Shown piece after piece: positions 28,433 to 37,875 of a stretch of 46,366 bases of DNA. How positions within the stretch are numbered: position 1 is the stretch's first letter; every line of letters begins with the position of its first letter. Source of the DNA: Microbacterium paludicola (lineage in GTDB: Bacteria; Actinomycetota; Actinomycetes; Actinomycetales; Microbacteriaceae); assembly GCF_015235415.1 (NCBI RefSeq), contig NZ_JADGLL010000023.1, positions 1 through 46,366 of the forward strand, given 5' to 3'. A program made the position numbers and the translations under genes. The notes beneath the pieces were generated by a model. It was not told where the DNA came from. It searched no databases and saw only the letters and a list, made by a program, of their open reading frames with translations.

Positions 28433-30394
28433 ATGCCCACGCTCCCCCATGGATCCTGGCCGTCGCCCATCTCGGCGTCCGACATCGCCGGAGGGTCGCC
28501 GCGCCTCGACGGCGCGCGCTTCGTCGGGCTCGATGGGGAGATCTGGTGGAGCGAGACGATCCCGGCTGAGAAGGGCCGCACCGCCGTTGTACGGCAGGGC
28601 GACGACGATCCCGATGTCGTGCTACCGGCACCGTGGAGCGCGCGGTCGCGTGTCCACGAGTACGGCGGCGGCGCCTGGACGACCACGGACGAGGGCGACC
28701 TGCTGTTCGTCGAGGGCTCCGACCAGCGCGTGCACCGGATGGCCGTCGGCGGCGACCCGGTACCGCTGACTCCCGGCGACCTGGGCATGGCGTTCGGCGA
28801 CCTGACGTACGTCGACGGCCGACTCTGGGCCGTGCGTGAGACGCGGGGCGAAGACCCTGTGCCCTCGCGCGACATCGTGGTGATCCCGCTCGACGGCTCG
28901 GCGTCCGACGATGCGTCCGCGATCCTGAGCGTCGTCGCCGGATCCGACTTCCTCGCCTACCCCGCTCCGCGCGGCGACCGACTCGCCTGGATCGCGTGGG
29001 ATCACCCCGACATGCCCTGGGACGCGGCGGAGCTCCGCGTCGGGCGCCTGGGCTCCGACGGCACGGTCGTCGAGCACGTCGTGGTGGCGGGCGGCCGCAC
29101 GCCCGAGGGTCCGGTCGCCGCGCTGCAGCCGGAGTGGACCGGCGATCACGAGCTGATGTTCAGCGCGGATCCGGCAGGCGACGGGCCGGGCGGTGGGCGC
29201 TGGAACCTGCGCTGGGTGCGCTTCGACGGGCTGGTGGCGACCGGCCCCGAGCCGCTCTACCCCGTCGACGCCGACACGGGCGGCCCGCTGTGGAACCTCG
29301 GCGCACGCTGGTATGCGCCGCTCGACGATGGCCGGGTCGTCGCGGTGCACACGCACGGCACCGACGGGCTCATCCTGCTCGATCCGACCCGCGGCGGCGT
29401 GGAAACGCTCGAGACCCCATTATCGAGCGGCATCCTGATGCGCGACGCCCGCGGCGAGAAGGTGCTTCTGACAGGTGCGGGAACCCAGGTGCCGGGCGGT
29501 CTGTGGCTGCTCGACGTGGATGCACGCACGCTCGAGGCGATCCGCGGGGGCGTCGCGGCGCTCGATCCGGGCTGGCTGCCTCCGTCGCGGGCGCTCACGT
29601 TCGAGGGCCCCGACGGCGACGTGCACGCCTTCGCGTACTCGCCGACGAATCCGGACGTCGAGGCTCCGTCGGGTGAGCTGCCGCCGTACCTGGTGCTCGT
29701 CCACGGCGGCCCCACCGCGCACTCATCCGGTGAGCTGTCGCTCGCCGTGGCGTACTTCACGAGCCGCGGCATCGGCGTGCTCGACGTCAACTACGGCGGT
29801 TCCACCGGGTACGGTCGCGCGTACCGCGAGCGGCTGCGGGGACGCTGGGGCATCGCCGACGTGGCGGACACCGCTGCGGCCGCGCGCGGCCTCGCCGGAG
29901 CCGGACTCGCGGATCCGGCGCGGATCGCCATCAAGGGCGGCTCGGCGGGCGGATGGACGGTGCTGTGCGCGGTCGCCGACACGGACGTGTTCGCCGCGGG
30001 CATCAGCCGCTACGGCGTCGCCGACCTCCGCCGCCTCGCGGAGGACACCCACGACTTCGAGGCGCGTTACCTCGACGGGCTGGTGGGGCCGCTCCCCCAG
30101 GCCGAGCCGCTCTACGTCAGCCGCTCGCCGCTGTCGCGCCCGGAGACGCTCCGGACGCCGCTGCTCATCCTGCAGGGCGCCGACGACCCGGTCGTGCCCC
30201 CGTCGCAGTCGGAGGCGCTGCGCGACGCGCTCGCGGCCAACGGCGTGCCGCACAAGTACGTACTGTTCGAGGGCGAGTCGCACGGCTTCCGCCAGGCCGC
30301 CACCCTCGAGCGCGCCTTCGAGACCGAGCTCGCCTTCCTCGGCCGCCTCCTCGGCTTCGAGACGCCCGGCATCCCGCCGATCGAGCTCGACTGA
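28433..30394 (+). CDS. S9 family prolyl-oligopeptidase-like serine peptidase
   Basis: A 653-aa alpha/beta-hydrolase peptidase with an N-terminal beta-propeller-like half and a C-terminal catalytic half beginning near LPPYLVLVHGGPTAHS. The triad can be placed: S504 in KGGSAGGW, D584 in GADDPVVPP and H617 in GESHGFRQ. The motif DVNYGGSTGYGRAYRERL is typical of dipeptidyl-aminopeptidase/acylaminoacyl-peptidase members. No signal peptide is seen, so it is probably cytoplasmic and degrades short peptides. The exact specificity is unknown. Confidence 0.9.
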   Translation: MPTLPHGSWPSPISASDIAGGSPRLDGARFVGLDGEIWWSETIPAEKGRTAVVRQGDDDPDVVLPAPWSARSRVHEYGGGAWTTTDEGDLLFVEGSDQRVHRMAVGGDPVPLTPGDLGMAFGDLTYVDGRLWAVRETRGEDPVPSRDIVVIPLDGSASDDASAILSVVAGSDFLAYPAPRGDRLAWIAWDHPDMPWDAAELRVGRLGSDGTVVEHVVVAGGRTPEGPVAALQPEWTGDHELMFSADPAGDGPGGGRWNLRWVRFDGLVATGPEPLYPVDADTGGPLWNLGARWYAPLDDGRVVAVHTHGTDGLILLDPTRGGVETLETPLSSGILMRDARGEKVLLTGAGTQVPGGLWLLDVDARTLEAIRGGVAALDPGWLPPSRALTFEGPDGDVHAFAYSPTNPDVEAPSGELPPYLVLVHGGPTAHSSGELSLAVAYFTSRGIGVLDVNYGGSTGYGRAYRERLRGRWGIADVADTAAAARGLAGAGLADPARIAIKGGSAGGWTVLCAVADTDVFAAGISRYGVADLRRLAEDTHDFEARYLDGLVGPLPQAEPLYVSRSPLSRPETLRTPLLILQGADDPVVPPSQSEALRDALAANGVPHKYVLFEGESHGFRQAATLERAFETELAFLGRLLGFETPGIPPIELD

Positions 30395-30488
30395 AACACG
30401 CGAGCCCGGCTCTGACCAGCGCGCGCTCTGGCGACCGGAGCGCCCGGATACAGGCCGGATGGGGCGGGAGTCGCCTGCCGGTGCGGGT

Positions 30489-30544
30489 GAGCCTGCCGCA
30501 GGCTCGCTGAGCCTGGATGCGGCCACCGCGGCGGTCAGCCGCCG
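30489..30544. terminator. Two hairpins between convergent genes
   Basis: GAGCCTG/CAGGCTC around CCG (30489-30505) and CGGCGG/CCGCCG around TCAG (30529-30544). They lie between the S9 peptidase (plus) and GNAT (minus) genes, where two-way termination is expected. No gene is seen in 30395-30556. Confidence 0.45.
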
Positions 30545-30556
30545 ACGATCATCCGC

Positions 30557-31156
30557 TCAGCCGAGCTGGACGCCGAAGGCCTGCACGCCCGGGTGGGACT
30601 CCAGGCGCGTGAGGCCGAGGCGGTCGTAGAACGCCAGCGCCCCGGTGTTCTTGTCGGAGGCGACGAGGTGAAGCCCCGGCACACCGCGACGGCGCAGCTC
30701 GTCCAAGAGCGTCTCGATCAGGCGGCGCCCGAGACCCCGACCCTGCGCCTCGGGCAGCAGGTCGATGTGCAGGTGCGCCGGGTAGCCGAGGCCGGCGTAC
30801 GGCTCGGCGCCCGGGCGACGCCCGTACGCGTAGATGAGCGTGCCGTCCTGACGCGTGCGCTCGACCTCGGGCTGCGGATGACGCGCAGCGACGCGCGGCC
30901 ACCACTCGTCGCGGAACCACTCCTCGAACCGGTCCGTGTCGTCCGTGCCGATCACGTAGCCCACGACCCTGCCGTCCTCGGCCTCGACGACGAACGCGAG
31001 GTCGGGATGCCGCGTCAGGTACGGAAGCGCGAACACCTCGGCCCACAGCGTGTCGTCCTCGAAGACCCCGGTGGCACCCGATCCGTTGTCGGCGGTGCGC
31101 AGGCAGATCTCGGCGACCGCGTCTCGATCGGCCGGCTGATACTGCCTGATCCTCAT
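30557..31156 (-). CDS. GNAT family N-acetyltransferase
   Basis: A 199-aa acetyltransferase. The acetyl-CoA-binding loop is in LLPEAQGRGLGRRLIETLLDEL (Q/RxxGxG type), followed by GVPGLHLVASDKNTGALAFYDRLG. Its central insert with WFRDEWWP and a long strand region resembles the acetyltransferase domain associated with O-GlcNAcase-like proteins. The ATG overlaps the hflX stop as ATGA, so it is translated with hflX. The substrate is unknown. Confidence 0.85.
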   Translation of the reverse strand: MRIRQYQPADRDAVAEICLRTADNGSGATGVFEDDTLWAEVFALPYLTRHPDLAFVVEAEDGRVVGYVIGTDDTDRFEEWFRDEWWPRVAARHPQPEVERTRQDGTLIYAYGRRPGAEPYAGLGYPAHLHIDLLPEAQGRGLGRRLIETLLDELRRRGVPGLHLVASDKNTGALAFYDRLGLTRLESHPGVQAFGVQLG

Positions 31157-32709
31157 CGTCCGGCCACGCGGTACGGCTCGAGCGCCGCGGCCAGGCGCTC
31201 CGAGACATGCGCGTGCACCAGCGTGCCGCCCTCCTCGTGCGAGCGCTCGAGCAGGTGCCCCTGCTCGTGGATCGCCGAGATCAGATCGCCGCGCTCGTAC
31301 GGCACGAGGGCGCGCAGCTCGATGTCGGGCAGCGGCAGGGCCGCCTCGATCACCGTGCGCAGCTCGTCGATCCCCTCGCCGGTGCGAGAGGACACGAACA
31401 CCGCCTTCGGCTCGAGGCCGCGCAGCACCATCTTCGTGTCCTCGTCGACCAGGTCGGCCTTGTTGAACACGACGATCTCGTGGATGTCGCGTGCGCCGAC
31501 ATCGCCCATCACGTCGCGGACCGTCTGGATCTGACCGGCCGGATCCGGATGATGCGCGTCGACGACGTGCAGGATGACATCCGCGTCGGCGACCTCCTCC
31601 AGCGTCGAGCGGAACGCCTCGACGAGCTGGTGCGGCAGGTTGCGCACGAAGCCGACCGTGTCGGCGAGCGTGTACACGCGCCCATCAGACGTCTCCGAGC
31701 GGCGCACGGTGGCGTCCAGGGTCGCGAACAGCGCGTTCTCGACGAGCACTCCCGCGCTCGTCAGGCGGTTCAGCAGGCTCGACTTGCCCGCGTTCGTGTA
31801 GCCGGCGATCGCGACCGAGGGGATCGTGTTGCGCTTGCGCTCACCGCGCTTGGCCTCCCGCGCCGGCGCGAAGTCGCGGATCTGACGACGCAGCTGGGCC
31901 ATCTTCGTGCGGATGCGGCGACGGTCGAGCTCGATCTTCGTCTCACCGGGACCGCGCGAGCCCATTCCCGCGCCGCCCGCGCCGACCTGGCCACCGGCCT
32001 GGCGGCTCATCGACTCACCCCAACCACGCAGACGCGGCAGCAGGTACTCGAGCTGCGCCAGCTCGACCTGCGCCTTGCCCTCGCGGCTCTTCGCGTGCTG
32101 GCTGAAGATGTCGAGGATCACGGTCGTCCGGTCGATGACCTTCACCTTGACGACGTCCTCGAGCGCGCGTCGCTGGCTGGGCGCGAGCTCGGTGTCGGCG
32201 ATCACGGTGTCGGCGCCGACGGCGGCGACGATGTCCTTCAGCTCGGCCGCCTTGCCGCGGCCGATGTACGTCGCGGGGTCGGGGTGCGGACGACGCTGCA
32301 GCACGCCGTCGAGCACGACCGCGCCGGCGGTCTCGGCGAGCGCGGCGAGCTCGCGCAGCGAGTTCTCCGCGTCGGTCTGCGAGCCCTGCGAGTACACGCC
32401 GACGAGCACGACGTTCTCGAGCCGCAGCTGCCGGTATTCGACCTCGGTGACGTCCTCGAGCTCGGTCGACAGCCCGCCGACGCGGCGGAGGGCCGCACGC
32501 TCCTCGCGGTCCCACTGGTCGCCGTCCGCGGATCCGTCGCCCGTGGTCGTCCTGTCCTGCAGCGCCTGAGCGGCCCCGAACACCCGTGCTCCGGTGCGGG
32601 ACTCTGCGCGCGACAGCACGCGGTCCACCAGATCGGGTGCTCCCGCCTCGCGCTCCAGGTCGTCTTCGACGCTGTTCGCGGCGGGATCGGGTGTGGTGGT
32701 GTCAGTCAT
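31153..32709 (-). CDS. hflX: GTPase HflX
   Basis: A 518-aa ribosome-associated GTPase that splits or rescues stalled ribosomes. The N-terminal HflX domain includes RPHPDPATYIGRGKAAEL and the family motif RGPGETK (252-258), then a helical linker and the G domain: G1 GYTNAGKSS (303-311), G3 DTVGF (350-354) and G4 NKAD. A roughly 90-residue N-terminal extension precedes the conserved part. AAAGG lies 7 nt before the ATG. GNAT is coupled downstream. Confidence 0.95.
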   Translation of the reverse strand: MTDTTTPDPAANSVEDDLEREAGAPDLVDRVLSRAESRTGARVFGAAQALQDRTTTGDGSADGDQWDREERAALRRVGGLSTELEDVTEVEYRQLRLENVVLVGVYSQGSQTDAENSLRELAALAETAGAVVLDGVLQRRPHPDPATYIGRGKAAELKDIVAAVGADTVIADTELAPSQRRALEDVVKVKVIDRTTVILDIFSQHAKSREGKAQVELAQLEYLLPRLRGWGESMSRQAGGQVGAGGAGMGSRGPGETKIELDRRRIRTKMAQLRRQIRDFAPAREAKRGERKRNTIPSVAIAGYTNAGKSSLLNRLTSAGVLVENALFATLDATVRRSETSDGRVYTLADTVGFVRNLPHQLVEAFRSTLEEVADADVILHVVDAHHPDPAGQIQTVRDVMGDVGARDIHEIVVFNKADLVDEDTKMVLRGLEPKAVFVSSRTGEGIDELRTVIEAALPLPDIELRALVPYERGDLISAIHEQGHLLERSHEEGGTLVHAHVSERLAAALEPYRVAGR

Positions 32710-32854
32710 CCATGCCTTTCGTTCCGATGCGTTGCGCGGTGATCCGCGTGCATCGAGCTCTTCAGCTTATTCTTCCGGGGGTTCTGCGGCTACGGGGCCC
32801 GATCGGAGCCTGACGAGGGGCGTCCTCCCCTCGCCGTCGGGCGGCCTGCTCCGG

Positions 32855-32860
32855 TACGCT
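32855..32860 (+). promoter_or_regulatory. -10 element of the RsmC-like gene
   Basis: TACGCT on the plus strand, 8 nt before the ATG. Confidence 0.4.
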
Positions 32861-32868
32861 GGCCCCCT

Positions 32869-33513
32869 ATGGTGGACCACTACTTCTCCGCGAGTCCCAC
32901 CAGTCCCGAGAACCACCGCCGCATCCGAGTGCCCCTGGTCGGACGCACCGTGGAGCTCACGACGGCCGCCGGGGTGTTCAGCCCCGAGCGCCTCGACGTC
33001 GGCACATCGGTCCTGCTCGCGAACACACCCGAACCGCCCTCCGGCGGCGATTTCCTCGACCTCGGCTGCGGCTGGGGTCCGATCGCGCTGAGCATGGCCA
33101 TGATGTCTCCGCACGCCCGTGTCTGGGCCGTCGACGTGAACGAGCGCGCCCTCGACCTCGTGCGCCGCAACGCCGAGTCCCTCGGCCTCTCCAATGTCAA
33201 CGCGGTGCTGCCCGACGATGTTCCCGAGAGCCTGACGTTCCGCACGATCCGGTCGAACCCGCCGATCCGCGTCGGGAAGTCGGTGCTCCACGAGCTCATG
33301 GAGACGTGGATCCCGCGCCTCGCCGAGCGCAGCGACGCGTACCTCGTCGTCAAGCGCGACCTCGGCTCCGACTCGCTCCAGCGGTGGCTGGGCACGACGT
33401 TCGCCGATGGCTTCAGCGTCTACCGCACAGCGACGGGCAAGGGCTACCGCGTGCTGAAGGTCCGCCGCCACGGCTCGCCGCCCACGGAACCGCTCGCGAT
33501 CCCGGGGTTCTGA
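32869..33513 (+). CDS. RsmC/RlmG-like class I SAM methyltransferase
   Basis: A 214-aa protein equal to the catalytic half of RsmC. SAM motif I is FLDLGCGWGPIALSM (62-76), the acidic residue after strand 2 is in VWAVDVNERALDLVRRN, and the motif IV is SNPPIR (129-134), typical of guanine N2 or amine methyltransferases that act on rRNA. It ends with a basic KGYRVLKVRRHG segment. The precise target is unknown. It is convergent with the permease gene. Confidence 0.85.
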   Translation: MVDHYFSASPTSPENHRRIRVPLVGRTVELTTAAGVFSPERLDVGTSVLLANTPEPPSGGDFLDLGCGWGPIALSMAMMSPHARVWAVDVNERALDLVRRNAESLGLSNVNAVLPDDVPESLTFRTIRSNPPIRVGKSVLHELMETWIPRLAERSDAYLVVKRDLGSDSLQRWLGTTFADGFSVYRTATGKGYRVLKVRRHGSPPTEPLAIPGF

Positions 33514-33532
33514 GCCTCCACGGCGCGCACAA

Positions 33533-34898
33533 TCACACCGTGTCGGTCGTGCCCGACTGCTCCGCGATCTTCTGGTCGCCGCGCTTGCGTCCCGCGCGCG
33601 CGATGAAGAACAGGATCGTGCCGACGACGATGTAGCCGGCCGTGCCGAGCCACACCGCGCCGGTCTGCTGCGTGAGCAGCACGATCGAGGCGATGATCGC
33701 CAGGATCGGGACGATCCGCGGCACCGAGAAGTGCTTGTGCTCGACGCCGTCCTTCTTGAGGACGAGCACGCTGACATTCGCCGTGAGGAACACGAGAAGC
33801 AGCAGGAGCACCGTCGTCTCCGCGAGCATCCCGATGTCGCCGACGATGCTGAGCAGCATGGTGGCGCCGGACACGACGACGATCGACACCCACGGGGTGC
33901 GGCGCTTCGGCAGGACACGGCCGAACGCGTGCGGCAGCAGACCCGCCTCGGCAAGGCCGTAGGCCGCGCGGCTCGCCATCACCATGAACAGCAGCGCCCC
34001 GTTGGCGATTGCGACAAGGGCGATCAGGCTGAACAGCCACGACGGCAGGGCGAAGCCGCTGGCGGTGACGACCTCGAGCAGCGGCCCCCGTCGACTCGGC
34101 CAGGATCGTCGGCTCGACGACGATGACGGCTCCGATGGCGATGAGCAGGTAGACGACGGCCGCCGTGCTGATCGCGCCGAACAGCGCACGGGGGTACGAC
34201 ATCGACGGGTCCTTGACCTCCTCGGCCATGTTCGCGGCCGCCTCGAAGCCGAGGAACGAGAAGAACGCGACGATGGATGCCGAGAACGCGCCCTGCAACG
34301 GGGGCACGTCGGGAGCGAACTCGAAGATGCGCGCGGGTTCCCCGCCGCCGCTGCCGAACACCATGGCCGCGATGACGATGACGATCACGAGGCCGCTGAC
34401 CTCGATCATCGAGGCGACGAAGTTGGTGGTCATCGACTCCTTCACGCCGCGCAGGTTGATGAGCGTCAGGATGAGGATGAAGCCGATCGCGACGGGCACG
34501 GCGGGCACATCGAACAGCGCCGAGAAGTAGTCGCCGGCGAACGCGTTCGCGAGCGCCGCCGCGGTCGTGACCCCGGACGCCATCATGAGGAAGCCGACGA
34601 TGAACGACAGGAACGGCTTGCCGAACGCCTTGTCCGCGTATCGCGCGGCGCCACCCGCGTGCGGGTACTTCGTGATGAGCTCGGCGTAGGTGCCCGCGGT
34701 CAGCAGCGCCACGACCAGGGCGATGAGCAACGGCAGCCAGATGACGCCGCCGACGTCCGTCGCCATCGTGCCGACGAGCGTGTAGATGCCGGCCCCGAGG
34801 GTGTCCCCCACGATGAACGCGAACAGCAGGGGCGTGCCGATGGCGCGCCGCAGGCTCGAGTGATCGTCGACCGGCCGGATGGCGGTGGCGTTGCTCAT
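33533..34898 (-). pseudogene. APC family amino-acid permease, frameshifted
   Basis: A 12-segment amino-acid/polyamine permease broken by a single-base shift. Residues 1 to about 270 (MSNATAIRPVDDHSSLRRAIG to TILAEST) are in one frame; the rest, from GPLLEVVTASGF to the C-terminal AEQSGTTDTV, is in another. The change is at a run of five C (34085-34089; five G on the coding strand): removing one restores a 454-aa protein of normal length. N-terminal GDTLGAGIYTLVG and GFEAAANMAEEVKDP are typical of the family. It may be a sequencing error in the homopolymer or a true inactivation. Confidence 0.88.
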
Positions 34899-34965
34899 CG
34901 CTTCGCTTCAGTCGGTCCGCCCGCGGATTGCAAGGCGCTTGCGCCGCCGCGGACCGACGCTGTAG

Positions 34966-35541
34966 TCAGAGGTCCTCGGCCTCGCGCAGATCATCCGGAG
35001 TGTCGACGTCGAGCAGTTCGGGCGCGAGTACGGGGATGTGCACCGGCGCGAGCGACTCGCCCAGCAGGAGACGCAGCGGGCGGTTCACGGGGTCGCCGAT
35101 CGTCGCGAGGCGCTCACGGAGCGCGGCTTCGTCCCATGCCGCGCAGAGGGGCTGGGCGCGTCCGTCGGGGTCGACCGCAAGCGCCGGACGCGCAGCGCTC
35201 GCGCTCTCGGCGAGCCTGCGCAGGGTCGCTGGCGAGACGAAGGGCATGTCCCCGCCGAGGAGCAGGATGACGCCGCCCGCGCGCGCCTCCAGCGCCCGCA
35301 GTCCCGCGGCGACGGCCGCGAGCGGGCCCGAGAACGGCGGATCCTCGCGGATCACAGGGGTCCCCGCCGGCACGCCGTCGGCCTCGCCCACGACGAGCGG
35401 CTCCGCGCCGATGAGCCGGAGCGCAGCGATCCCCCGCGCCACGATGGGCACGCCGCCGACCGGGATGGCGGGCTTGTGCCGTCCCGCCATGCGCGACGAG
35501 CGCCCTCCCGCGAGCACGATGGCGCGCAGCGGGCCGCTCAC
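34966..35541 (-). CDS. MobA-like nucleotidyltransferase
   Basis: A 191-aa protein of the molybdenum-cofactor guanylyltransferase-like family. The nucleotide-binding loop is LAGGRSSRM (10-18) with K23 following, then REDPPFSGPLAAVAAGL and the metal-binding LLLGGDMPFVSP. No other molybdopterin genes are in the window, so MobA activity on Mo cofactor is uncertain; a related cofactor nucleotidyl transfer is possible. The GTG start lies 3 nt after the dapF stop, so the two are co-translated. Confidence 0.8.
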   Translation of the reverse strand: MSGPLRAIVLAGGRSSRMAGRHKPAIPVGGVPIVARGIAALRLIGAEPLVVGEADGVPAGTPVIREDPPFSGPLAAVAAGLRALEARAGGVILLLGGDMPFVSPATLRRLAESASAARPALAVDPDGRAQPLCAAWDEAALRERLATIGDPVNRPLRLLLGESLAPVHIPVLAPELLDVDTPDDLREAEDL

Positions 35542-35544
35542 GAC

Positions 35545-36423
35545 TCAGGCCAGCGAGACGGTGCCGGAGTACACGAGCACGGCCGGTCCGGACAGCGCGA
35601 CGTGCTCGCCATCCTCGGCGGGGAACATCCGCACCCCCAGGACACCGCCGGGCACCTCGACGCGCCAGTGGTCCGGGGCGCCCCGCCCCGCCCAGTCGCG
35701 CACCGCGAGCGCCGTCGCGGCCACCCCGGTGCCGCAGCTCAGGGTCTCTCCCACGCCGCGCTCGAACACGCGCATGCGCACGCGCCCCACCCCGTCCTTC
35801 ACGAGCGGCTCGTGCGGCACCACGAACTCGACGTTCGCCCCGTGCGGCGGAACGGGATCGACGTGGGGCTTCGCGGACAACTCGAGGCCGTCCAGCTCGT
35901 CCTCGGAGGCGAGGGCGACGACGACGTGCGGATTGCCGACGTCGATGCCGAGACCGGGCCGGGGGACGCTGAGGCCGCGGGCCGTCACGAGCGGGTCGCC
36001 GGGCTCGGCGCGCCAGCGGCCGAGGTCGACCTGGTAGCCGGTCTCGCTGCGCATGACGTCGCGGACGCCCGCGCGCGTGCCGATCGGCAGGGTGGACCCT
36101 GCCGGGAGCTCTGCGAGGCCCGACTCGAGCAGGTAGTGGACGAAGACGCGGATGCCGTTGCCGCACATCTCAGCCTTGGAGCCGTCGGCGTTGCGGTAGT
36201 CCATGAACCACTCGGCGTCGGGCTCCTCACCGAGGGATGCCGCGCCCTCCGGCAGGCGCGCGGATCGCACGACCCGCAGGAGCCCGTCGGCGCCGATTCC
36301 GAACCGGCGGTCGCACAGTGCCGCGATCTGCTCGTCGGTGAGGTCGAGCTCGCCCTCGGGATCGGCGACGATCACGAAGTCGTTCCCCGTGCCCTGTCCC
36401 TTGGTGAAGGCGATCTCGGTCAT
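35545..36423 (-). CDS. dapF: Diaminopimelate epimerase
   Basis: Converts LL- to meso-diaminopimelate for lysine and peptidoglycan. The 292-aa protein has the two catalytic cysteines in AEMCGNGIR (C87) and LSCGTGVAA (C230), and the family start [21 protein letters not shown] -10 ends 6 nt before the ATG, marking a leaderless transcript that continues into the mobA-like gene. Confidence 0.96.
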   Translation of the reverse strand: MTEIAFTKGQGTGNDFVIVADPEGELDLTDEQIAALCDRRFGIGADGLLRVVRSARLPEGAASLGEEPDAEWFMDYRNADGSKAEMCGNGIRVFVHYLLESGLAELPAGSTLPIGTRAGVRDVMRSETGYQVDLGRWRAEPGDPLVTARGLSVPRPGLGIDVGNPHVVVALASEDELDGLELSAKPHVDPVPPHGANVEFVVPHEPLVKDGVGRVRMRVFERGVGETLSCGTGVAATALAVRDWAGRGAPDHWRVEVPGGVLGVRMFPAEDGEHVALSGPAVLVYSGTVSLA

Positions 36424-36429
36424 CCCGCC

Positions 36430-36435
36430 AGTCTA
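36430..36435 (-). promoter_or_regulatory. -10 element of dapF
   Basis: TAGACT on the minus strand, 6 nt before the dapF ATG. Confidence 0.5.
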
Positions 36436-36452
36436 TTCGGGGAAGACGCCCG

Positions 36453-36875
36453 TCAGTCGGGGATCAACCGGCGCCCGGTCACCCGCGTCGTCTCCCGCTG
36501 ATATCCGAGGGCGTCGTAGTACTCGAGCACCGCGTCGTTGTCGGCGCGCACCATGAGCATCACCTTCGGACAGCCCAGAGCCTCGAGGAGGGCCTCCGCC
36601 TCCGCCACGAGCGCGCGTCCGATCCCCTCGCCGCGCCGGTGTCCGGCGGTCGCGAGGTAGTAGAGCCAGCCGCGGTGGCCGTCGTAGCCGGCCATGACGG
36701 AGCCGACGACCTCTTGGTGCTCCTCGGCGACGAGCAGGAGGTCGGGCCAGACGGCGCGCGCCCGCGCGATGTCTTTGTGCGGGTCGTTCCACGGTCGGGT
36801 CAGGCCCGCGTCCTGCCACAGTGCGATGACCTGCGTCTCGTCGGCGGGCTCGTACGTTCGGATGGAGACGGTCAC
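36453..36875 (-). CDS. YpeA-like GNAT acetyltransferase
   Basis: A 140-aa acetyltransferase that closely follows the E. coli YpeA pattern: IALWQDAGLTRPWNDPHKDI, VVGSVMAGYDGHRGWLYYL, the acetyl-CoA loop HRRGEGIGRALV and a final GRRLIPD. The substrate is not known for this group. The GTG start is preceded at 6 nt by CAGACT, a degenerate -10. It lies between miaA and dapF, both of which have their own signals. Confidence 0.87.
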   Translation of the reverse strand: MTVSIRTYEPADETQVIALWQDAGLTRPWNDPHKDIARARAVWPDLLLVAEEHQEVVGSVMAGYDGHRGWLYYLATAGHRRGEGIGRALVAEAEALLEALGCPKVMLMVRADNDAVLEYYDALGYQRETTRVTGRRLIPD

Positions 36876-36923
36876 TGATCGAGTCTGCCAGCCGCTTCGG
36901 CTACCGCCGACATCCCGGCCTGC

Positions 36924-37874
36924 TCAGGCGCGCGCCGCGAGAGCCGCGGGATCCGCCGTGCCGGCTTCGAACCAGGAGACGTCCGCGTAGCGCTTGAACC
37001 AGGACACCTGGCGCCGTGCGTAGCGGCGGGTGAGGGCCTGCGTCTCGGCGATCGCCTCGGCTTGGGTCAGCTCGCCCTTCAGCTGCGCCAGTGCCTGCGC
37101 GTACCCGATGGCCCGGGAGGCCGTCTTTCCCCGCTCCAGCCCCTGTTCGCGAAGGCGGGCCGTCTCGTCGAGCATCCCCTCGTGCCACATGCGCTCGACG
37201 CGGCGGTCAAGGCGCTCGATGAGCGCGGGACGCTCCATCCGCAGGCCGATCACGGTCGCGGGGCGCCACCACACCGGCTCGTCGGGCAGCGCGGCGCCGT
37301 GGGTCGCCTGGCCCAGGGCGAGGATCTCGAGGGCACGGACGATCCGCCGGCCGTTCTGCGGATCGACGCGGGCCGCGGTGGCCGGGTCCTCCCGCTCGAG
37401 CCGGGCGTACAGCGCGGCGGCGCCGTGGTCCGCGAGCTCGGCTTCCAGCTCGGCGCGCAGCGCTTCGTCGCGGGGCGGGAAGCGGAAGTCGAACAGCACG
37501 CTCGACACGTACAGCCCGGATCCGCCGACGAGGATCGCGTGCCGTCCGCGGGCGTGGATGTCCTCGATCGCCGCCCGTGCGTCCTGCTGATAGCGGGCGA
37601 CGGCCGCGTCCTCGGTCACATCGAGCACGTCGAAGAGGTGGTGAGAGATGCCTCGCCGCTCACCGACGGGGACTTTCGCCGTGCCGATGTCCATGCCGCA
37701 GTACAGCTGCATGGCGTCGGCGTTCACGACCTCGGCGGCGGTTCCGCGGGACGCGAGCGCGTCGGCGAGATCGAGCGAGAGGTCGCTCTTGCCCGTGCCG
37801 GTGGCGCCGACGATCGCGAACAGCGCGGGCGTCGTCTCGTCTCGTTCGCTCACCGTGGTCGCCGAGGGCGACAC
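36924..37874 (-). CDS. miaA: tRNA dimethylallyltransferase
   Basis: Adds the isopentenyl group to A37 of tRNAs that read UNN codons, the substrate later thiomethylated by MiaB. The 316-aa protein has the P-loop GATGTGKS (23-30), VVNADAMQLYCGMDIGTAK and RRIVRALEI. C-terminally it has RAIGYAQ and RRYARRQVSWFKR. The GTG start sits 1 nt from the miaB stop. A two-gene miaB-miaA unit is common in actinobacteria. Confidence 0.95.
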   Translation of the reverse strand: MSPSATTVSERDETTPALFAIVGATGTGKSDLSLDLADALASRGTAAEVVNADAMQLYCGMDIGTAKVPVGERRGISHHLFDVLDVTEDAAVARYQQDARAAIEDIHARGRHAILVGGSGLYVSSVLFDFRFPPRDEALRAELEAELADHGAAALYARLEREDPATAARVDPQNGRRIVRALEILALGQATHGAALPDEPVWWRPATVIGLRMERPALIERLDRRVERMWHEGMLDETARLREQGLERGKTASRAIGYAQALAQLKGELTQAEAIAETQALTRRYARRQVSWFKRYADVSWFEAGTADPAALAARA

Positions 37875-37875
37875 A

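Noticed and set aside
36905..36912. TGTCGGCG on the minus strand upstream of the ypeA-like gene, resembling a damage-promoter block
   Set aside because: No TANNNT lies 8 nt downstream (AGCGGC is found instead), so the spacing-dependent half of the motif is missing.
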